Source: Cladorrhinum sp. PSN259
Lineage: Eukaryota; Ascomycota; Sordariomycetes; Sordariales; Podosporaceae
DNA: 64,000 nt
NCBI GenBank assembly: GCA_033725935.1
Contig: MU867118.1
Span: 154,157 to 218,156 of the forward strand
Direction: 5' to 3'
Below, piece by piece: positions 1 through 11,215 of this stretch (its first letter is position 1; every line of letters begins with the position of its first letter). The position numbers were made by a program, and so were the translations under genes. The notes beneath the pieces were generated by a model. It did not search any database. It was given only the letters and a program-made list of their open reading frames with translations, and was not told the DNA's origin.

Positions 1-141
1 GTCGAAGAAGGAGTCACTCTTGAGGATGTGAATCTGTCCCCTGCCGGTAAAGTCTTTTGTTACTTCGTGCGGCGTGCTTTCAGCTGCCACCGACACGAAA
101 GGGGTGATGAGCCCGAAAAGAATGGGGGTTAGGGGGTGCAT
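1..141 (-). CDS. N-terminus of a secreted protein (cut by window edge)
   Basis: An ATG on the minus strand at 141 opens 47 codons that run to the window edge without a stop. The first 20 or so residues (MHPLTPILFGLITPFVSVAA) look like a secretion signal with likely cleavage after the Ala-Ala. The start is preceded by an A-rich leader (minus strand) typical of fungal genes, and a TATAAG-type element lies about 100 bp upstream (around 236-246, minus). The mature part visible (residues 21-47) is too short to assign a family. Only the N-terminus is present, so this could also be the first exon of a spliced gene. Confidence 0.6.
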   Translation of the reverse strand, partial: MHPLTPILFGLITPFVSVAAESTPHEVTKDFTGRGQIHILKSDSFFD

Positions 142-1441
142 TTTTTTATAGTTTGTTTTGTTTTGTTCTGTTTGTCTTGTTTGTTCGTTGGCGGGTATGA
201 AAAAAGGGGGGCCGGGATATGTGCAACTGAAGATTCTTATAATCGATTGTGATGACTGAAGAAGAAATGTAGAGGGTAATGATAGCTGGTATTTAAACTA
301 AAGCAAGGGCTTACGAAAAAGTCCGCGTAAGTATTTTTCAGTCAGGACCTTTTTGAAGTCATCGCCGACCGAAACTGACAGACCAGCCAAAACCCCGGTG
401 GTCAGTGGTGACATGGGACCATCAAAAGGAATTCAAGGGATCCCAACTCAGGTAGGTACCAAGAATCAAATAAGGTTGGTTTTAACCCACTTCCCCGAGC
501 TCCATCTGTTATATTAAATGTCAAAAAACTAGCGCCCGTCACGGTCTGAAAGTGTCTGAGGGTCACGGTCACACTCCTGAAATCCTGGACTTCTCCAACT
601 CATAGTCCTTGTCCATATTACGGCCTGCCTATAAAGTGTACATAGGTAGTTGACTAATGCATTACGAAAAGGCTGTCGGGTCAAACAGCGTCACACTCTA
701 CCCCAGAGTTAGAGTCACATCTACCGGGGGGTAGTTGGGCAGCTGGGCAGTTGTGCAAGCAGGGAGGTCCTTCAACCACATACTGCACCCCAGTCCGGGT
801 GAAATCAACGGTTGAATTGCATTGCATATCCTTCCACTTCAAAACATTTAAATTAACTACCCTCCATTTCTGTTCTTTGCTTTCTCGCTACCCGATCAAT
901 GGGCGGGCGGGGTAAGTCCTCGAACATTGTAAATACCGGATGGCACTGGGTCCTGCGGTGGCAGTTGCCCAGTGGGCATTGTGCCCAGAAAGAGACAAGC
1001 TTTGGAATGCCTGCATTTGCGTCCATTATGCTCGGGAGATCACTCTTGTTTGGGATGGTAACTTGTTGAACCTTGTCAACCGGCATTTGATTGAACCAAG
1101 GTTTATAGATTGAACTTGCATTTGTCATGTCTTATGAATGCGACCAGATGACGACTGCTTGCCAGTGGTACCTACGACCATGTGGCTTGACTGTTCCTGA
1201 GATCCAAACATCGGCACCTGCTTGATCAAGCATTGTTTTGTCCGAAAGAACTCCGGTTGCTGTTTATTATCTGATCTATCAAACTGATCATAGGGGCTAA
1301 TGTTTTGAACGTAATTACGTATACAATTTTCCACTACCAAAACACTACTAGAATTACCATTGATATGAAAAAAAAAAAAAAAACGACGAAACCCAATTTC
1401 CGTTACCAACTCATCCCACATCAATCTCGTACCTCATCCGT
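142..1441. other. Intergenic region
   Basis: No convincing gene. It is the 5' region of the leftward gene at 1-141 and the 3' region of the leftward gene at 1442-4807. A 16-A run lies at 1368-1383. The 9-mer GTCACGGTC occurs twice in direct orientation at 538-546 and 562-570. Short open frames of 90-130 codons here lack recognisable domains and are treated as chance. Confidence 0.5.
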
Positions 1442-4400
1442 TTACTTGGAACGATTCCACATTCCATGGCTATTTCCAGCACTCGGCATCATAGAACCAC
1501 CCTTCAACTTATCCATCTCCTTCCTCACAACACTCGTGACATCATTCTCACTGCCGCAGTGCTCACACTTATGCATCAACTTATCTCCAGCATTAGAAGT
1601 AGGCAACCCACCCGTCACACCCCATGAAGCAGTAGCCGCCGCAAGAGCGGGATCAACCGCCGATGACCGGTCCTTAGACTGGTGCAAGACGTTGTTATTA
1701 TTTTGAGTCAAAGTAGAAGAAGGGGCAGGGGGAGGATTGAACGCAGAAACAGACGGCACCGAGGTAGGCTGCTTACTCTGCTGTTGATGGTGGTGCTGCT
1801 GCTGTTGCCAAGCCGTTGCCGATGAGACGACATCGTTAGTGGTAGATTCTCTGGGACTTACATCCCTCTCAGCACCATCAGCCTGTCTGGTGGTGTGAGG
1901 AGGGATGACAGACTGTCTGTAAGTGTCCGGCATGACCTCTGGGCTCATTTCTTGTCTGGGTGGCATGACAGACTGTCTATAACTCCCTGGCATGACCTCA
2001 GGACTCATGTTCTGAACCATACCCGGGTTAGGGAATGAGGTGAAATGAGCGGCCGGCTGAGTAGGAGGCGGAGGGTTGGTAGCCCTGCCCGTCTCTGGCG
2101 CATGCAAGATGGTGTGATGGATCGGAGAGTTGGCATCGGTAGGGCTCGACGAGGAAGGCGGGAGAGGAAGGTCCTTGTTCCTCGACGAATTGGCATCAAT
2201 AGAGTGTCGAGGCGGGATGACGGTTGCAGCAGTTGGAGCCTTCACCGCTGGCTCGCTGGTCTGACGAGGATGATGCTCCTTTGGCTTGATCTTGACGCCC
2301 GATGGAGTTCCGGACGGAAGCTTGTTATACGGCCCTGTATCAGTGCGGTCGTTGTGTGGCCGGCTGGTGGCGTAATCGGACGAGGTATTATGCGCAGCGG
2401 TGGTTTCGGCCGAGGATGTATCGCGCTGGACACCCGAGGCGGTGCCAGAAGGAAGGTGCTTGTAACCGTCAGAAGCGCCGCCATCGGAAGTCTTGGCTTC
2501 TGATGGATGGGCAGACTGATTATGCTTGAGAGCAGCGGCACCAGAAGCGAGACCAGCAGCTCCCATTGCCGCAGCGCCCTTAGAATGGCCGGAATGAGTA
2601 GAGTCTGATAGTGGGGCAGAGTCGTTCTTCACTCCGGAAGCAGTACCTGTCGAAAGGTGGTTGTACTGCCCTGGCTCCTGGGTGACAATACCACCAGTGG
2701 AAACATTATACTTTGATGGCTCAGCATGTCTCTGGCCAGCAGGTGCTCCATCTGGGAGAACAGTGCGTGCGACGTTGGTGTCGGTTGGCTGAGAAACGTG
2801 ACCAATTCCTGACGCGGCGTCGATGTGAGGAGGCATCGGGGGCTCTCTGGGGTGCTCAAAAGGAGTAGGAACCTCCTCCGTCACGGGCAAGGTATTGTGA
2901 TGGGCAGGCTGGTGGTTCCGCTTAGCCATGCCATACCCACCCGCACCCGCTGCTAGGCCGGCTCCAACGCCAGCAGCAACCTGCGCGTTGTTGTTTGGTG
3001 CCACGGGAGGCTCGGTTTGATTCCATTGCCGAGGGGCTAGCGTAGGCTCTGCTCCATACTCATTCCGGGCGGCATCCTTGAGGTTCTCCTCCTTCTTGTG
3101 GTGATGAAGCCCCAATGCACCGGCACCGGCTCCAACAGCGGCTCCGGCAGCGAGCCTCTCCTTGCCATGGCCCGAGCGATCACTGTGCGTGGAAGAGGAG
3201 CGTCTGGTGCCCTCGTTCTTGCTCCCCTTGCGCAAAACATTGCGTGTCTTGGAGCTGGAGGTGGAGCCCTCAAGAATCTCCTCCTTGCGCTCAACCCTAC
3301 CAGGCTCATGGGTAGTCGTGTCTTCCTTGGGCTCATCATCCTTGTGTCGGTGAAGAAACCCGAAAACTTTGGAGTGCCTCTTCTCCTCAGAGGGCAGCTG
3401 CTTCTTGTGCTTGTCTACCGATGCCGAGCGCTTCTCATCTCGCGATTTGCGAGCAAAGAGACCGCCAGAGGCTTTGTGTCCATGATCCTCGCTGGCGCTC
3501 CTAGAATGTCTTGTCTCGGTGGGTTCAGCGGGAGTTGGCCCAACCTGCTGATTGTTGTTCATGTGCTTGTTTGCAATGCCATAAGCGGCAGCGCCGGCCC
3601 CAATTCCAGCAGCGCCCCCGAGAGCGGTATCTCTTGTGCGGGACCCCGACCGTCTTCGCTCATCGGCATGGGATGGTGCGAGTGGAAACGCACGCTGCTC
3701 AGGCTTAGGCTGCGCGACTGAGTTTCTCCACGAGACCTCATGATCAGCATTCCGTGAGGTAGGCGCCGTAAGCAAGGCATCGGTTTGGGCTGGGGTGTTG
3801 TGAAGAGCTGCAGAAGTCACAGCTGGCGTGTTATTTTCGGCACCGGAGGGGCCAAAAGACTTCTGCTGCCCCTCCTTAATGTCTGGCAACGGAGCAGCAA
3901 ACAGGGCACCGCTAGCGACGGAAGATGGCACAGATGCATCCCGCGTATTCCCAGTGCTCGTAGGACCAAGAGCAGCGCTGCGAGATCCAACGTCCGCCTT
4001 TCTGGGAATGGGCATCGCCTCGCCGCCGGATTGGGAGAAGCTGTGGCGCTGGCTCTCAACGTCGTTGCTGCCGTGTCCGGCTACGCTATTGTGGATACCA
4101 TCCCTGGGAACGTCAGAGCTGATGCCGGTGATGTGGGATGTTTCATAGGCTGCTGACCTTTGGTGGAGGCCATGGTGCTGCGCATGATCATCATTCGCGC
4201 TGCCATGGCCAGTCACAGTGTTGTAGATACCGCCACCGGCGGCCTTGCGGATGCTTCCCCAATATGGAGGCTCGGAAGCATCGCTCTGGTGTGTAGAGTT
4301 CTCGACGGTAGTGTTACCAGATTCCGTATAGGCAATCCCGCTCAACCGTGAGCCACTCTCGCTCTTCCTTTGGGGGAATTCTTCCCCGGAATCCCTTGGT

Positions 4401-4807
4401 GGGACCTGTGCCCTGGGAACGCTGCTCTCAGCCACCCGTCTGTGGACGTCCTGATCTGCGCCCTGTGATGGGAGGTCTGGATTGCGGGGTAGGAGGTTTG
4501 GGTCGTGGGGTTGGTGGTTCAATTTTGATGGCTCAAACACAGTCTTGTCGGTGTCGTTCCGGCTGTAGGTGCCACCGCCAACTGCTTCTGAGGGCCCATC
4601 CCAGCGGTACTCCTTCTGTGAGGTATAAACTGGTTCCGTATCGGTCAAACCAACGCCAGAATCCGCCGGAGCGTGGCCGCGGGGGTCTTGAGGCTTGTGC
4701 AACTTGTTGTGGATCTGATGAGACTGAGGCTCCTGAATCGGGGTCTCGTCAGGGGTTGCGGGGACAGAGCCGGGATAGGCGCCCGGAAGAGCGTATGCTG
4801 AGGACAT
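1442..4807 (-). CDS. Low-complexity repeat protein with Gly/Ala-rich modules and C-terminal CxxC
   Basis: Single-exon frame of 1121 residues from an ATG at 4807. I do not recognise a named family. The protein is Ser/Pro/His/Asn-rich and almost certainly disordered. Four Gly/Ala-rich hydrophobic stretches resembling glycine zippers are each followed by basic or His-rich residues (for example GAAGIGAGAAAYG, AAGAAVGAGAGALG, GVGAGLAAGAGGYG). A degenerate motif ending SGTASGV or STGTASGV recurs three times around nucleotides 2280-2680, each time preceded by a Tyr. A 20-residue unit (MSPEVMP..YRQSV) is tandemly duplicated. The last ~60 residues hold a conserved-looking HKCEHCGSEND motif with CxxC, the only segment likely to fold. 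A structural, coat or membrane-associated scaffold is possible but unproven. The long clean frame and the organised repeats make the gene itself convincing. Confidence 0.8.
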   Translation of the reverse strand: MSSAYALPGAYPGSVPATPDETPIQEPQSHQIHNKLHKPQDPRGHAPADSGVGLTDTEPVYTSQKEYRWDGPSEAVGGGTYSRNDTDKTVFEPSKLNHQPHDPNLLPRNPDLPSQGADQDVHRRVAESSVPRAQVPPRDSGEEFPQRKSESGSRLSGIAYTESGNTTVENSTHQSDASEPPYWGSIRKAAGGGIYNTVTGHGSANDDHAQHHGLHQRSAAYETSHITGISSDVPRDGIHNSVAGHGSNDVESQRHSFSQSGGEAMPIPRKADVGSRSAALGPTSTGNTRDASVPSSVASGALFAAPLPDIKEGQQKSFGPSGAENNTPAVTSAALHNTPAQTDALLTAPTSRNADHEVSWRNSVAQPKPEQRAFPLAPSHADERRRSGSRTRDTALGGAAGIGAGAAAYGIANKHMNNNQQVGPTPAEPTETRHSRSASEDHGHKASGGLFARKSRDEKRSASVDKHKKQLPSEEKRHSKVFGFLHRHKDDEPKEDTTTHEPGRVERKEEILEGSTSSSKTRNVLRKGSKNEGTRRSSSTHSDRSGHGKERLAAGAAVGAGAGALGLHHHKKEENLKDAARNEYGAEPTLAPRQWNQTEPPVAPNNNAQVAAGVGAGLAAGAGGYGMAKRNHQPAHHNTLPVTEEVPTPFEHPREPPMPPHIDAASGIGHVSQPTDTNVARTVLPDGAPAGQRHAEPSKYNVSTGGIVTQEPGQYNHLSTGTASGVKNDSAPLSDSTHSGHSKGAAAMGAAGLASGAAALKHNQSAHPSEAKTSDGGASDGYKHLPSGTASGVQRDTSSAETTAAHNTSSDYATSRPHNDRTDTGPYNKLPSGTPSGVKIKPKEHHPRQTSEPAVKAPTAATVIPPRHSIDANSSRNKDLPLPPSSSSPTDANSPIHHTILHAPETGRATNPPPPTQPAAHFTSFPNPGMVQNMSPEVMPGSYRQSVMPPRQEMSPEVMPDTYRQSVIPPHTTRQADGAERDVSPRESTTNDVVSSATAWQQQQHHHQQQSKQPTSVPSVSAFNPPPAPSSTLTQNNNNVLHQSKDRSSAVDPALAAATASWGVTGGLPTSNAGDKLMHKCEHCGSENDVTSVVRKEMDKLKGGSMMPSAGNSHGMWNRSK
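1889..2008 (-). repeat. 60-bp tandem duplication inside coding sequence
   Basis: Two copies of a 60-bp unit lie end to end, encoding two versions of a 20-residue module (MSPEVMPGSYRQSV and MSPEVMPDTYRQSV cores). The frame is kept. Near-identity over the best 47 bp of each copy (1902-1948 and 1962-2008) points to a fairly recent in-frame duplication. Confidence 0.75.
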
Positions 4808-5812
4808 GGCGGCGTTATCGGTATCTTCAAGCTGCTGTCAGATCGGACCCTGCAGATGGTCACTAGCGTTAGCTCGTGAGGCTTTGGGATGTTTATATTA
4901 TATTGTGTGTGTACGTCGTCGCAAGGTGTGTTTATGAGGCGCCAAAAGGTTGGAGTATCAGTAGGAGACCTCGGGGTGTTGTTGGATAAATAATATGAGA
5001 ATTATCAAGTTCTATTTGCCATGTATCAGCGTCATCTGGGATTGCAACATATTGAGTACTACGTCAATGGCCGAATTGACGGTTGGTCGTCGATCCGGTT
5101 CAAAGTGCTCAAAGGAGGTCAATCTTGACATCATCGTGGTACCGGGATCGAAGAATGGACCAATTGCGTGTTGTAAAATGGAAGCGGGAGTGCACTACTC
5201 CACTGCGATTTGGGATGGGCTTGGCGCGTTTCCCAAGGAAGGAAACAGTGTCGTCACTGGCGTCTTGCAACACCTGCCACATGGTCCATCTGCGGTGTTT
5301 GGGTCTCAAGAAAACCTGGAACAAAAGAACTCGTGCGTCAATTGGAAAACGACAGCTCCACCCGATTGGATGTTGCAATGCAGAGCTTAGACTAGGACTG
5401 AAGCCAGTTGCGGGGAGGTGCAGGGAAAAAGAAGGAAAGAAAATTGGGCTTGGTCCAGTGGCTGCCAAATTATGCAAGTACAGTGTGAACCTGAATTATT
5501 GAGTCCTTCGATTAACTGGGCTCGGGTCGCAGTAAATAGTCGACTATGAGCATTCTATCATCTGATAAGTGACTTAAAACACTAGTTTCTAATGAAAGTA
5601 AAACTTGGTCGACATAGCACTCCCCTTGGACGATATTCAAGTCATGAATAATTTCGTGCACAAAAAATACCGTACGGCAATGACTCAGCACAGTGAGAAA
5701 CCCCACCAACCCCCCAATTTCCAAAAATTTGCAAACCAAAACCCAAATTCTCTGCGAAACCAAAACCAAACCAGACCTGTCCGCCCAAACACCCACTCCA
5801 AAATAAACCATC
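4808..5812. other. Intergenic region / promoter of the repeat-protein gene
   Basis: Upstream region of the leftward gene starting at 4807 and 3' region of the leftward gene ending at 5813. Overlapping short frames exist on both strands but none has a domain or convincing splice context. The last 150 bp (5690-5810) is strongly C/A-rich on the plus strand, as expected for a fungal 3' UTR on the opposite strand. Confidence 0.45.
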
Positions 5813-8140
5813 TCACTTCTCCTGAATTTCAACCCACCCAGAACTTGAAAACGCTGAACCGTAATCATCACCGTCGTCTTCCGAATCCGCAATCACGCTC
5901 AAAGCAAACAAACTTCCATACCCACTCGTCTCCGACATCAATATAGACCCCAACAGTGGATCTCCTTCCCCACCTTGCCCCTCCCCCTCACGCCCCTCAT
6001 CCCCCTCCCCCGCATCTTCTTCTTCTCCATCCAGCAATATCAGCACCCTCCGCCTTGTCCCATCCGACGTTCTCGATCTGGCCATTGGAGACGGTCCTTT
6101 TCTTTCATTATTGCCGAGTTGAAATACCCGGTGGGTTGATTCGCTGCTGTCGGTGTCGTAGTTGCTTATACTTGTCGTTTCCCTTTCCAGTGTTGTGCCG
6201 GGATTTATTTCCGGCTCTCCTTGAACATGTTGCACGCACTCCGTAACGACCAATAAACCCTCCTCCTCCCCCACACTATCATCTCCCCTAGCCTCACTCT
6301 TTTCCTTTCCTTTTCCATCACTTATTTGTGATGATATTCGCTCATCTTTTCGTCGTCGTCCGTAAGTCGGCATGTGATAGTCAGGCGAGAACGTAACTCT
6401 TCTGCACGACGAGATGGAGTTAGACTGGTCGTTATTCTTTTTCAGTTCAACAGAATTGTCAGGAGTGCATTTTGTTCTTCCCCTTGATTCTCTTTGACTT
6501 CCAGACTCCTCTCTTGACTCTCTTGCGTACGATTGAGGTCGAGTCAGTGATTGCGAGCGGACGACGGCTGCTGCTGCTGCGGCAACTCCTACTGTCGTGC
6601 TCCCTCCTACTGATACGGGTTGTTGTTGTGCAGAGGAGGAGGAGGAGGATTGGGCGGCGGATGATTGGTTCTGGTTCTGGGAGGCTTGGAATTCTTCGGG
6701 GGATTGGAGACGGCGGATAAAACCGTATTTCGCAATCTTCACACGCGTGGATAATCAGTTGGCAAAAAGAAACCCTCGAGCCCCGTGTTGGTGACTTTGG
6801 AGAAAAGGGGGGAAAAATACGCACCTGCTCCTCCGCTTCAGACTGCAGATCCCTCGTCTCGTATTTCGGCCAGAAGATCCTGCTCGTGCAGCAGGAAACA
6901 CAAAACTTTGATCGGTCGGGATGTAGAGGCTTGCCGGAGTCATTTTGGGCTCTAATCTCTGGCGGCTGCGAGGAGGACCGAAACAGAGACATGAAACCCC
7001 ATCCTATCTCGCGCAGACGGACCTCGACGTCAAAGTCAAAGTGGAGGTGCCGGCGCAGTTCGTGTAAGCCGTCCGAGGTTTGATGCCGAAGGATGTGGTC
7101 GATGTTCTCGGCGTCGACTTCGCGAGTTACGGTCAACGGGCAGGTCATGGTTTCGTAGATCTCGGGGGTCCAGAGGTGGAGCTGGGCTTCGGTCTGGCCT
7201 GACCAGTGGGCGGCGCGGTTGTATTGTCTGCCGTGGGACTGGCGCTGGCGGCAGTGGGTGTGTGAACGACGGCAGGAACAGTGGTCGGCGTGGGAGGAAG
7301 AGACTTTGAAGGATGATTCTGATGAGCCATTGATTGGGCCTGCGAGGCCGAGAAGAGATACAAGAGGTTGGCGGTTGTCTCTTAGTTCGTAATGGGGTTG
7401 TGGGTCTGAGAAGACTGTCATTTTGGGTTCTCCGGTATTTGTGTTGGTTTGAGGAGGCTTACAAGTTTCGTAAGTGAGAGACTTTCGCCAGCTGCGTAGC
7501 TTTCTCTCATAAGTTACCTTGCTTGCATGTTGAGCGTGGACTGTCATGGCCGGCAAAGGGTGTCCAACGGCCGCTCCGGCAACGCCAGCTGTCCAGCCGG
7601 TGTCTACACCATTTTCATTCCGCATGGCGATATCAGTGACTACATCGTCGCCTTTGGGGAGGAGATCATGTCTCTCGCCGCTGCGATAAAGATACCTGAC
7701 GTTGATGGAATCAAATATGCGATTATGTCGTTGGATTCTGGAATGTCAGTAGCAATCGGATTACAAGGCGAAGTGAAGATCACTCACTCTCCGGTAACCC
7801 GGTTGATGTTCAACTGCAGCTTGAGACTCAATATGATTCGATATATTGGCCTGGCACCTGGATCCCCGCGATTATATGTCCCTGATCGCTCAATACGCAT
7901 CACCGGCTCCAAAACACTAACAGACGAGTATTGCCCCCTTCCTCCTTGGATACTCTCCTCAAGATTGATTGGATGAATATGTGATAGAAGGACTGGACTA
8001 GGTTGTGGTGCCACTGGTGGGTAATCTGGCGGACATGGTTGTTGTGGTTGTTGTTGTTCCGCGGGTCTACAGGACCTTCGCGACCTGCGCCGTCCCTCTC
8101 TGCCGCGACGGTGACGGTTAGACTCGTAGCACTCGGACAT
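5813..8140 (-). CDS. Unknown 729-aa protein, three exons
   Basis: Spliced model: exons 7788-8140, 6825-7737 and 5813-6736. Introns are 7738-7787 (GTGAGT donor, CTGAC branch, CAG acceptor) and 6737-6824 (GTGCGT donor, AAG acceptor). Phases match at both junctions, giving 730 codons. I do not recognise the family. The N-terminus is basic and Pro/Gln-rich. A probable folded part follows around residues 100-350, containing a Cys/His cluster (HADHCSCRRSHTHC) and a second one (SKFCVSCC). The C-terminal third is low complexity: Ser/Gln-rich, an Ala run, then a Glu/Gly/Asp-rich acidic tract (GEGDEGREGEGQGGEGD). This pattern would suit a nuclear or regulatory protein, but that is inference. The ATG at 8140 was chosen because the frame enters the splice junction in phase; an upstream non-coding exon is possible. 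Confidence 0.7.
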
Positions 8141-9545
8141 TCGACGTTTTCGAATATCGGTTTGTTGTTGACATGATTGGTAGATTTGATGAAAGAGGAA
8201 AAAGGGTCCTGGGAGGTGCTATCAAGTCCATGATGTATATCATCCGAGATGTGAAAGAAAGTCCAAGTTGAAAGATGGCTGCAAGAAAGATGTAAGGGTG
8301 ACCCTGTCACTCATGACCATATTCAAAAGTAGAATCTCCATGTTCACAGTCAGGCTTGATTCCATAGCTCAGAGTCTAATGCGATTGGTACTAGAATCAC
8401 AGTTTTGCTCACAAATCTAGAGTGAAAAAAAATGGGTAGGGTGATCCTTTGTTTTTAATGGGGCTTGGTAGCACGTGGTTGTGCTGTGTTATCGGCTACG
8501 TTCCCGAAAACTCCAGCCTTCCAGATCATGTGGTGGTGGCCAAGAGGTCCCAAGACTGGAAGCACCGCTGCTGCATTGACTAAAGTAAGCTTCTGTAGTA
8601 TTGAAAGCACACTAATGCAGCCCAAGTCAACGTCAGTGAGTCTCTTCCAGCCCTATAGAGTGCCTTCGTGAAAGCTTGACTTGAAACTTTGGATTTAGAC
8701 GGATCCGCATTTGACGACGGTCGTGCCAGTGAGGCTGGTATTATTTTGATACCTATTCGCCAGTGCCGCCAGTGCCGCCAACCTCTGGCTAACCACCCAC
8801 TTATACACCACCTGATTTACTATGAATAATATCTTGAATCACATCGTCGTGGACATACATGATTGGTTTCACTTGACTTGAATTTCTTCACATCTCGAAA
8901 GAAAGTAATCTGCACTTTGACAAATGACACATGTCAGCTGAGGCATCACTCAACTTTAGATCAGCTTAAGCATCTAATCCCTTTCACCTGATGCATCATT
9001 TCGGACCAGTTGAGAAATTTTTAAGATGCATAATGTGGACAATACTAGGTTGAACCAGCAAATAGTATGCCATTAATCCCAATCTTTTCGTTGAATTAGG
9101 ATCAGTTGATGATCAGATGCTCGGAGGTTGTCTGTCCGTCTGGTCTCTTTTTCCCAGCCTCCACGCATCTTGGCACCCCGGATTACATGTATCAACTGTT
9201 TTCTTGGGAATCGTCTAGGCTTTAGTAACCTATCCATAGAAATGATCATCCATGCAGATTAAAATTCTTTCCAAGTATTTACGAGGCGCATGACTGGACG
9301 AAATTGCAAAAGTAAACATATAAAAGGGTGCCTCCTAGTTATATCCACAAGCTTCTCTCAAGTAACCGGGTTTCCCATCTCTCAATTTCATCATCCAAAC
9401 TCAGAGTTCGAGCGGCTGCTGCCGGAGATTGAAAACTTCAGATGAATACCAAGACTTGACATCATGCGTGAAAGAAAATGCGAAAAAAAAACCTGTTGCT
9501 GGAGGGTTCCTGACTCGATATTTGAACGATGTTGAAGTTCTTCTT

Positions 9546-9606
9546 CCCCAGATACCCCAGGCCAAACTCTGTTCTCGCATCGCGATGATCTGGGGTAAGC
9601 CCGGGG
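9546..9606. promoter_or_regulatory. Cluster of CreA/CRE-1-type sites
   Basis: Four matches to the fungal carbon-catabolite repressor consensus SYGGRG fall within 61 bp: CCCCAG at 9546 and 9555 (minus orientation), CTGGGG at 9590 and CCGGGG at 9601. The outer pairs face each other. Further single matches lie at 9774 (CTGGGG), 10557 (CTGGGG) and 10788 (GTGGGG). The next gene is a hexose transporter, a usual target of this repressor. Binding is inferred from sequence only, and the cluster is 1.6 kb from the start codon. Confidence 0.45.
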
Positions 9607-10941
9607 CAGAACTTAGTGGATATCCATGCCACTCCAGGTTTTTCACAAAAAAATTTCTTTCAGTAGTTTGTTGGATCCTTGCCACGAGAAATCCGGGATG
9701 GCGCCACTTGTTTCCACAAAGCACCGAAAGGACTCCGTTCCCAAACCCGCAGCCCATCTTGGATAAATGTTCACTGGGGAAAATCGGGGGAAGCGGTGAT
9801 CTCTCCAGGAAAACACACGCGACATCGACATGGAGTGCATGGAGGAGAAGCAAAGGATGCCTTCAGGTCTCCGGCCGAGTCGAGTCATGTCTCGGAGGAC
9901 TGGTGGCGTTTAATAGGTGAGGATGGCGCCGTTAGTTGAGAACCGGAGTCCACACTCCCCACCCGTTCAATCCACAATCCACAATATCACCGAATCCACG
10001 CCGCCGCCGGTTAAATTCAAACATGGTCCGCGAGAGCCTCGTATTTTGTAGTCTCGGTTTGTTTGTTCTAGCTTCTTCGTCCGCCAAATGCGATTCGCCA
10101 GATGTAACCAGATGTCGGGAGTCCAAAAACTCCCCGCGGGGAACGTGCAGCAACTTACTTACTAGTAGTAGAGATTTTGCCCACATCCCCCGCGAGATCC
10201 CACTTCCCCCCCGCAAGTTTTGTTCTCCTTCCCCGGCGGTTTCCTGTTCGGATGCGAAGGCGAACGATGCGGTAACGAAAAAAAAGTTGCAGCGGTGGCC
10301 AAGGCCCAAGCTTTTTAAATTTTTTTCCAAGCCTTGCCATTGACCGCTGAACCCCTGAACCCCTGAATGGTTGGTTACACCAAAACAAAAATGTGCAGAC
10401 TTCTTGTTTACACATCCTAGGACATGGGACATGTGCAGTTATATACACTTTTATAACTGAAAAATGATATCACATGAAATTAAAATATCCAGATTCCCAA
10501 TGCTGATAATTTCGAGATCTGCATCTTACCTTTTGGGGGGCGCCAGTGCAAAATTCCTGGGGAGTCTCCGAGTGGGTGGATCCGAGACAACCAAAAACGG
10601 ACGGCCCGAACCAAAGGACCCCTGTGTTTATTCAAAAGCCAGTGATTTAACGTCATCTGCCATTGAACACTACCAGCGCTCACTGCCGTGCCCTGCTCCC
10701 TTCCAAAAACTTTGGCAGGGTCAACCCCCGGTCAACAAACCCCAGGCCCATGAACCAGATATCCACCCACACGTTCGTTTCTCCAGTGTGGGGAGGAAAC
10801 AGCAGCTTGGAAAGGGCACGAGGACATGCAAAGGGAGACCTACCTAGCTCTTCAAGGTCAGCTAGGCCAGACACGAACGAGAGAAAGAGCCGCAAACGCC
10901 GGGTAGGCCGGGGGTGGAGGAGATGTAGAAGAAACTCTTTC

Positions 10942-10948
10942 TATATAA
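10942..10948 (+). promoter_or_regulatory. TATA-like element of hexose transporter
   Basis: TATATAA, 268 bp before the ATG at 11216, followed 40 bp later by a long CT-rich tract. This is the usual layout of a strongly expressed filamentous-fungal promoter with a long 5' UTR. Confidence 0.45.
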
Positions 10949-11215
10949 TACTGAGAATCATCCCGAGACAATCTGGACAATCTCTTTTTTCTTTTTTTCT
11001 GTATCATAATTCAAACAACAACCTTCAGCGCAGGGGGCTTTCAGCTTATCGCTTCTACATACCACCTATTCTTGCCCCTTGCTTCAGCATTCTCGACCTC
11101 CTCCTATCCCTTAATTGAGACTGTCGGGAACAAAACTCTTCACCTTCCTCCCCATTCATCCTGGACCGGGACGAACTACTAAACAATCAAACAAACGCCA
11201 AGTACACAACACACA

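Larger units (their letters stand above)
8141..11215. other. Long intergenic region upstream of the hexose transporter
   Basis: About 3 kb without a convincing gene, between the divergent starts at 8140 (minus) and 11216 (plus). The first 1.2 kb is AT-rich. The proximal part contains several SYGGRG (CreA/CRE-1) sites, a TATA element and pyrimidine-rich tracts (10981-11002), listed separately. An imperfect tandem CGCCAGTGC pair lies near 8760-8785. Open frames of up to 166 codons around 9400-10430 overlap on both strands, lack domains and are discounted. Confidence 0.5.

Noticed and set aside
2045..3721. Several plus-strand open frames (up to 207 codons) opposite the repeat-protein gene
   Set aside because: They are antisense shadows caused by biased codon use; no domains or start context.
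6459..7625. Single 388-codon reading of the middle exon
   Set aside because: The 3' part reads through the 88-bp intron 6737-6824; the spliced frame continues into the downstream exon instead.
9401..10432. Overlapping frames of 150-166 codons upstream of the hexose transporter
   Set aside because: Both strands are open to a similar degree, without domains or introns in phase; treated as promoter DNA.
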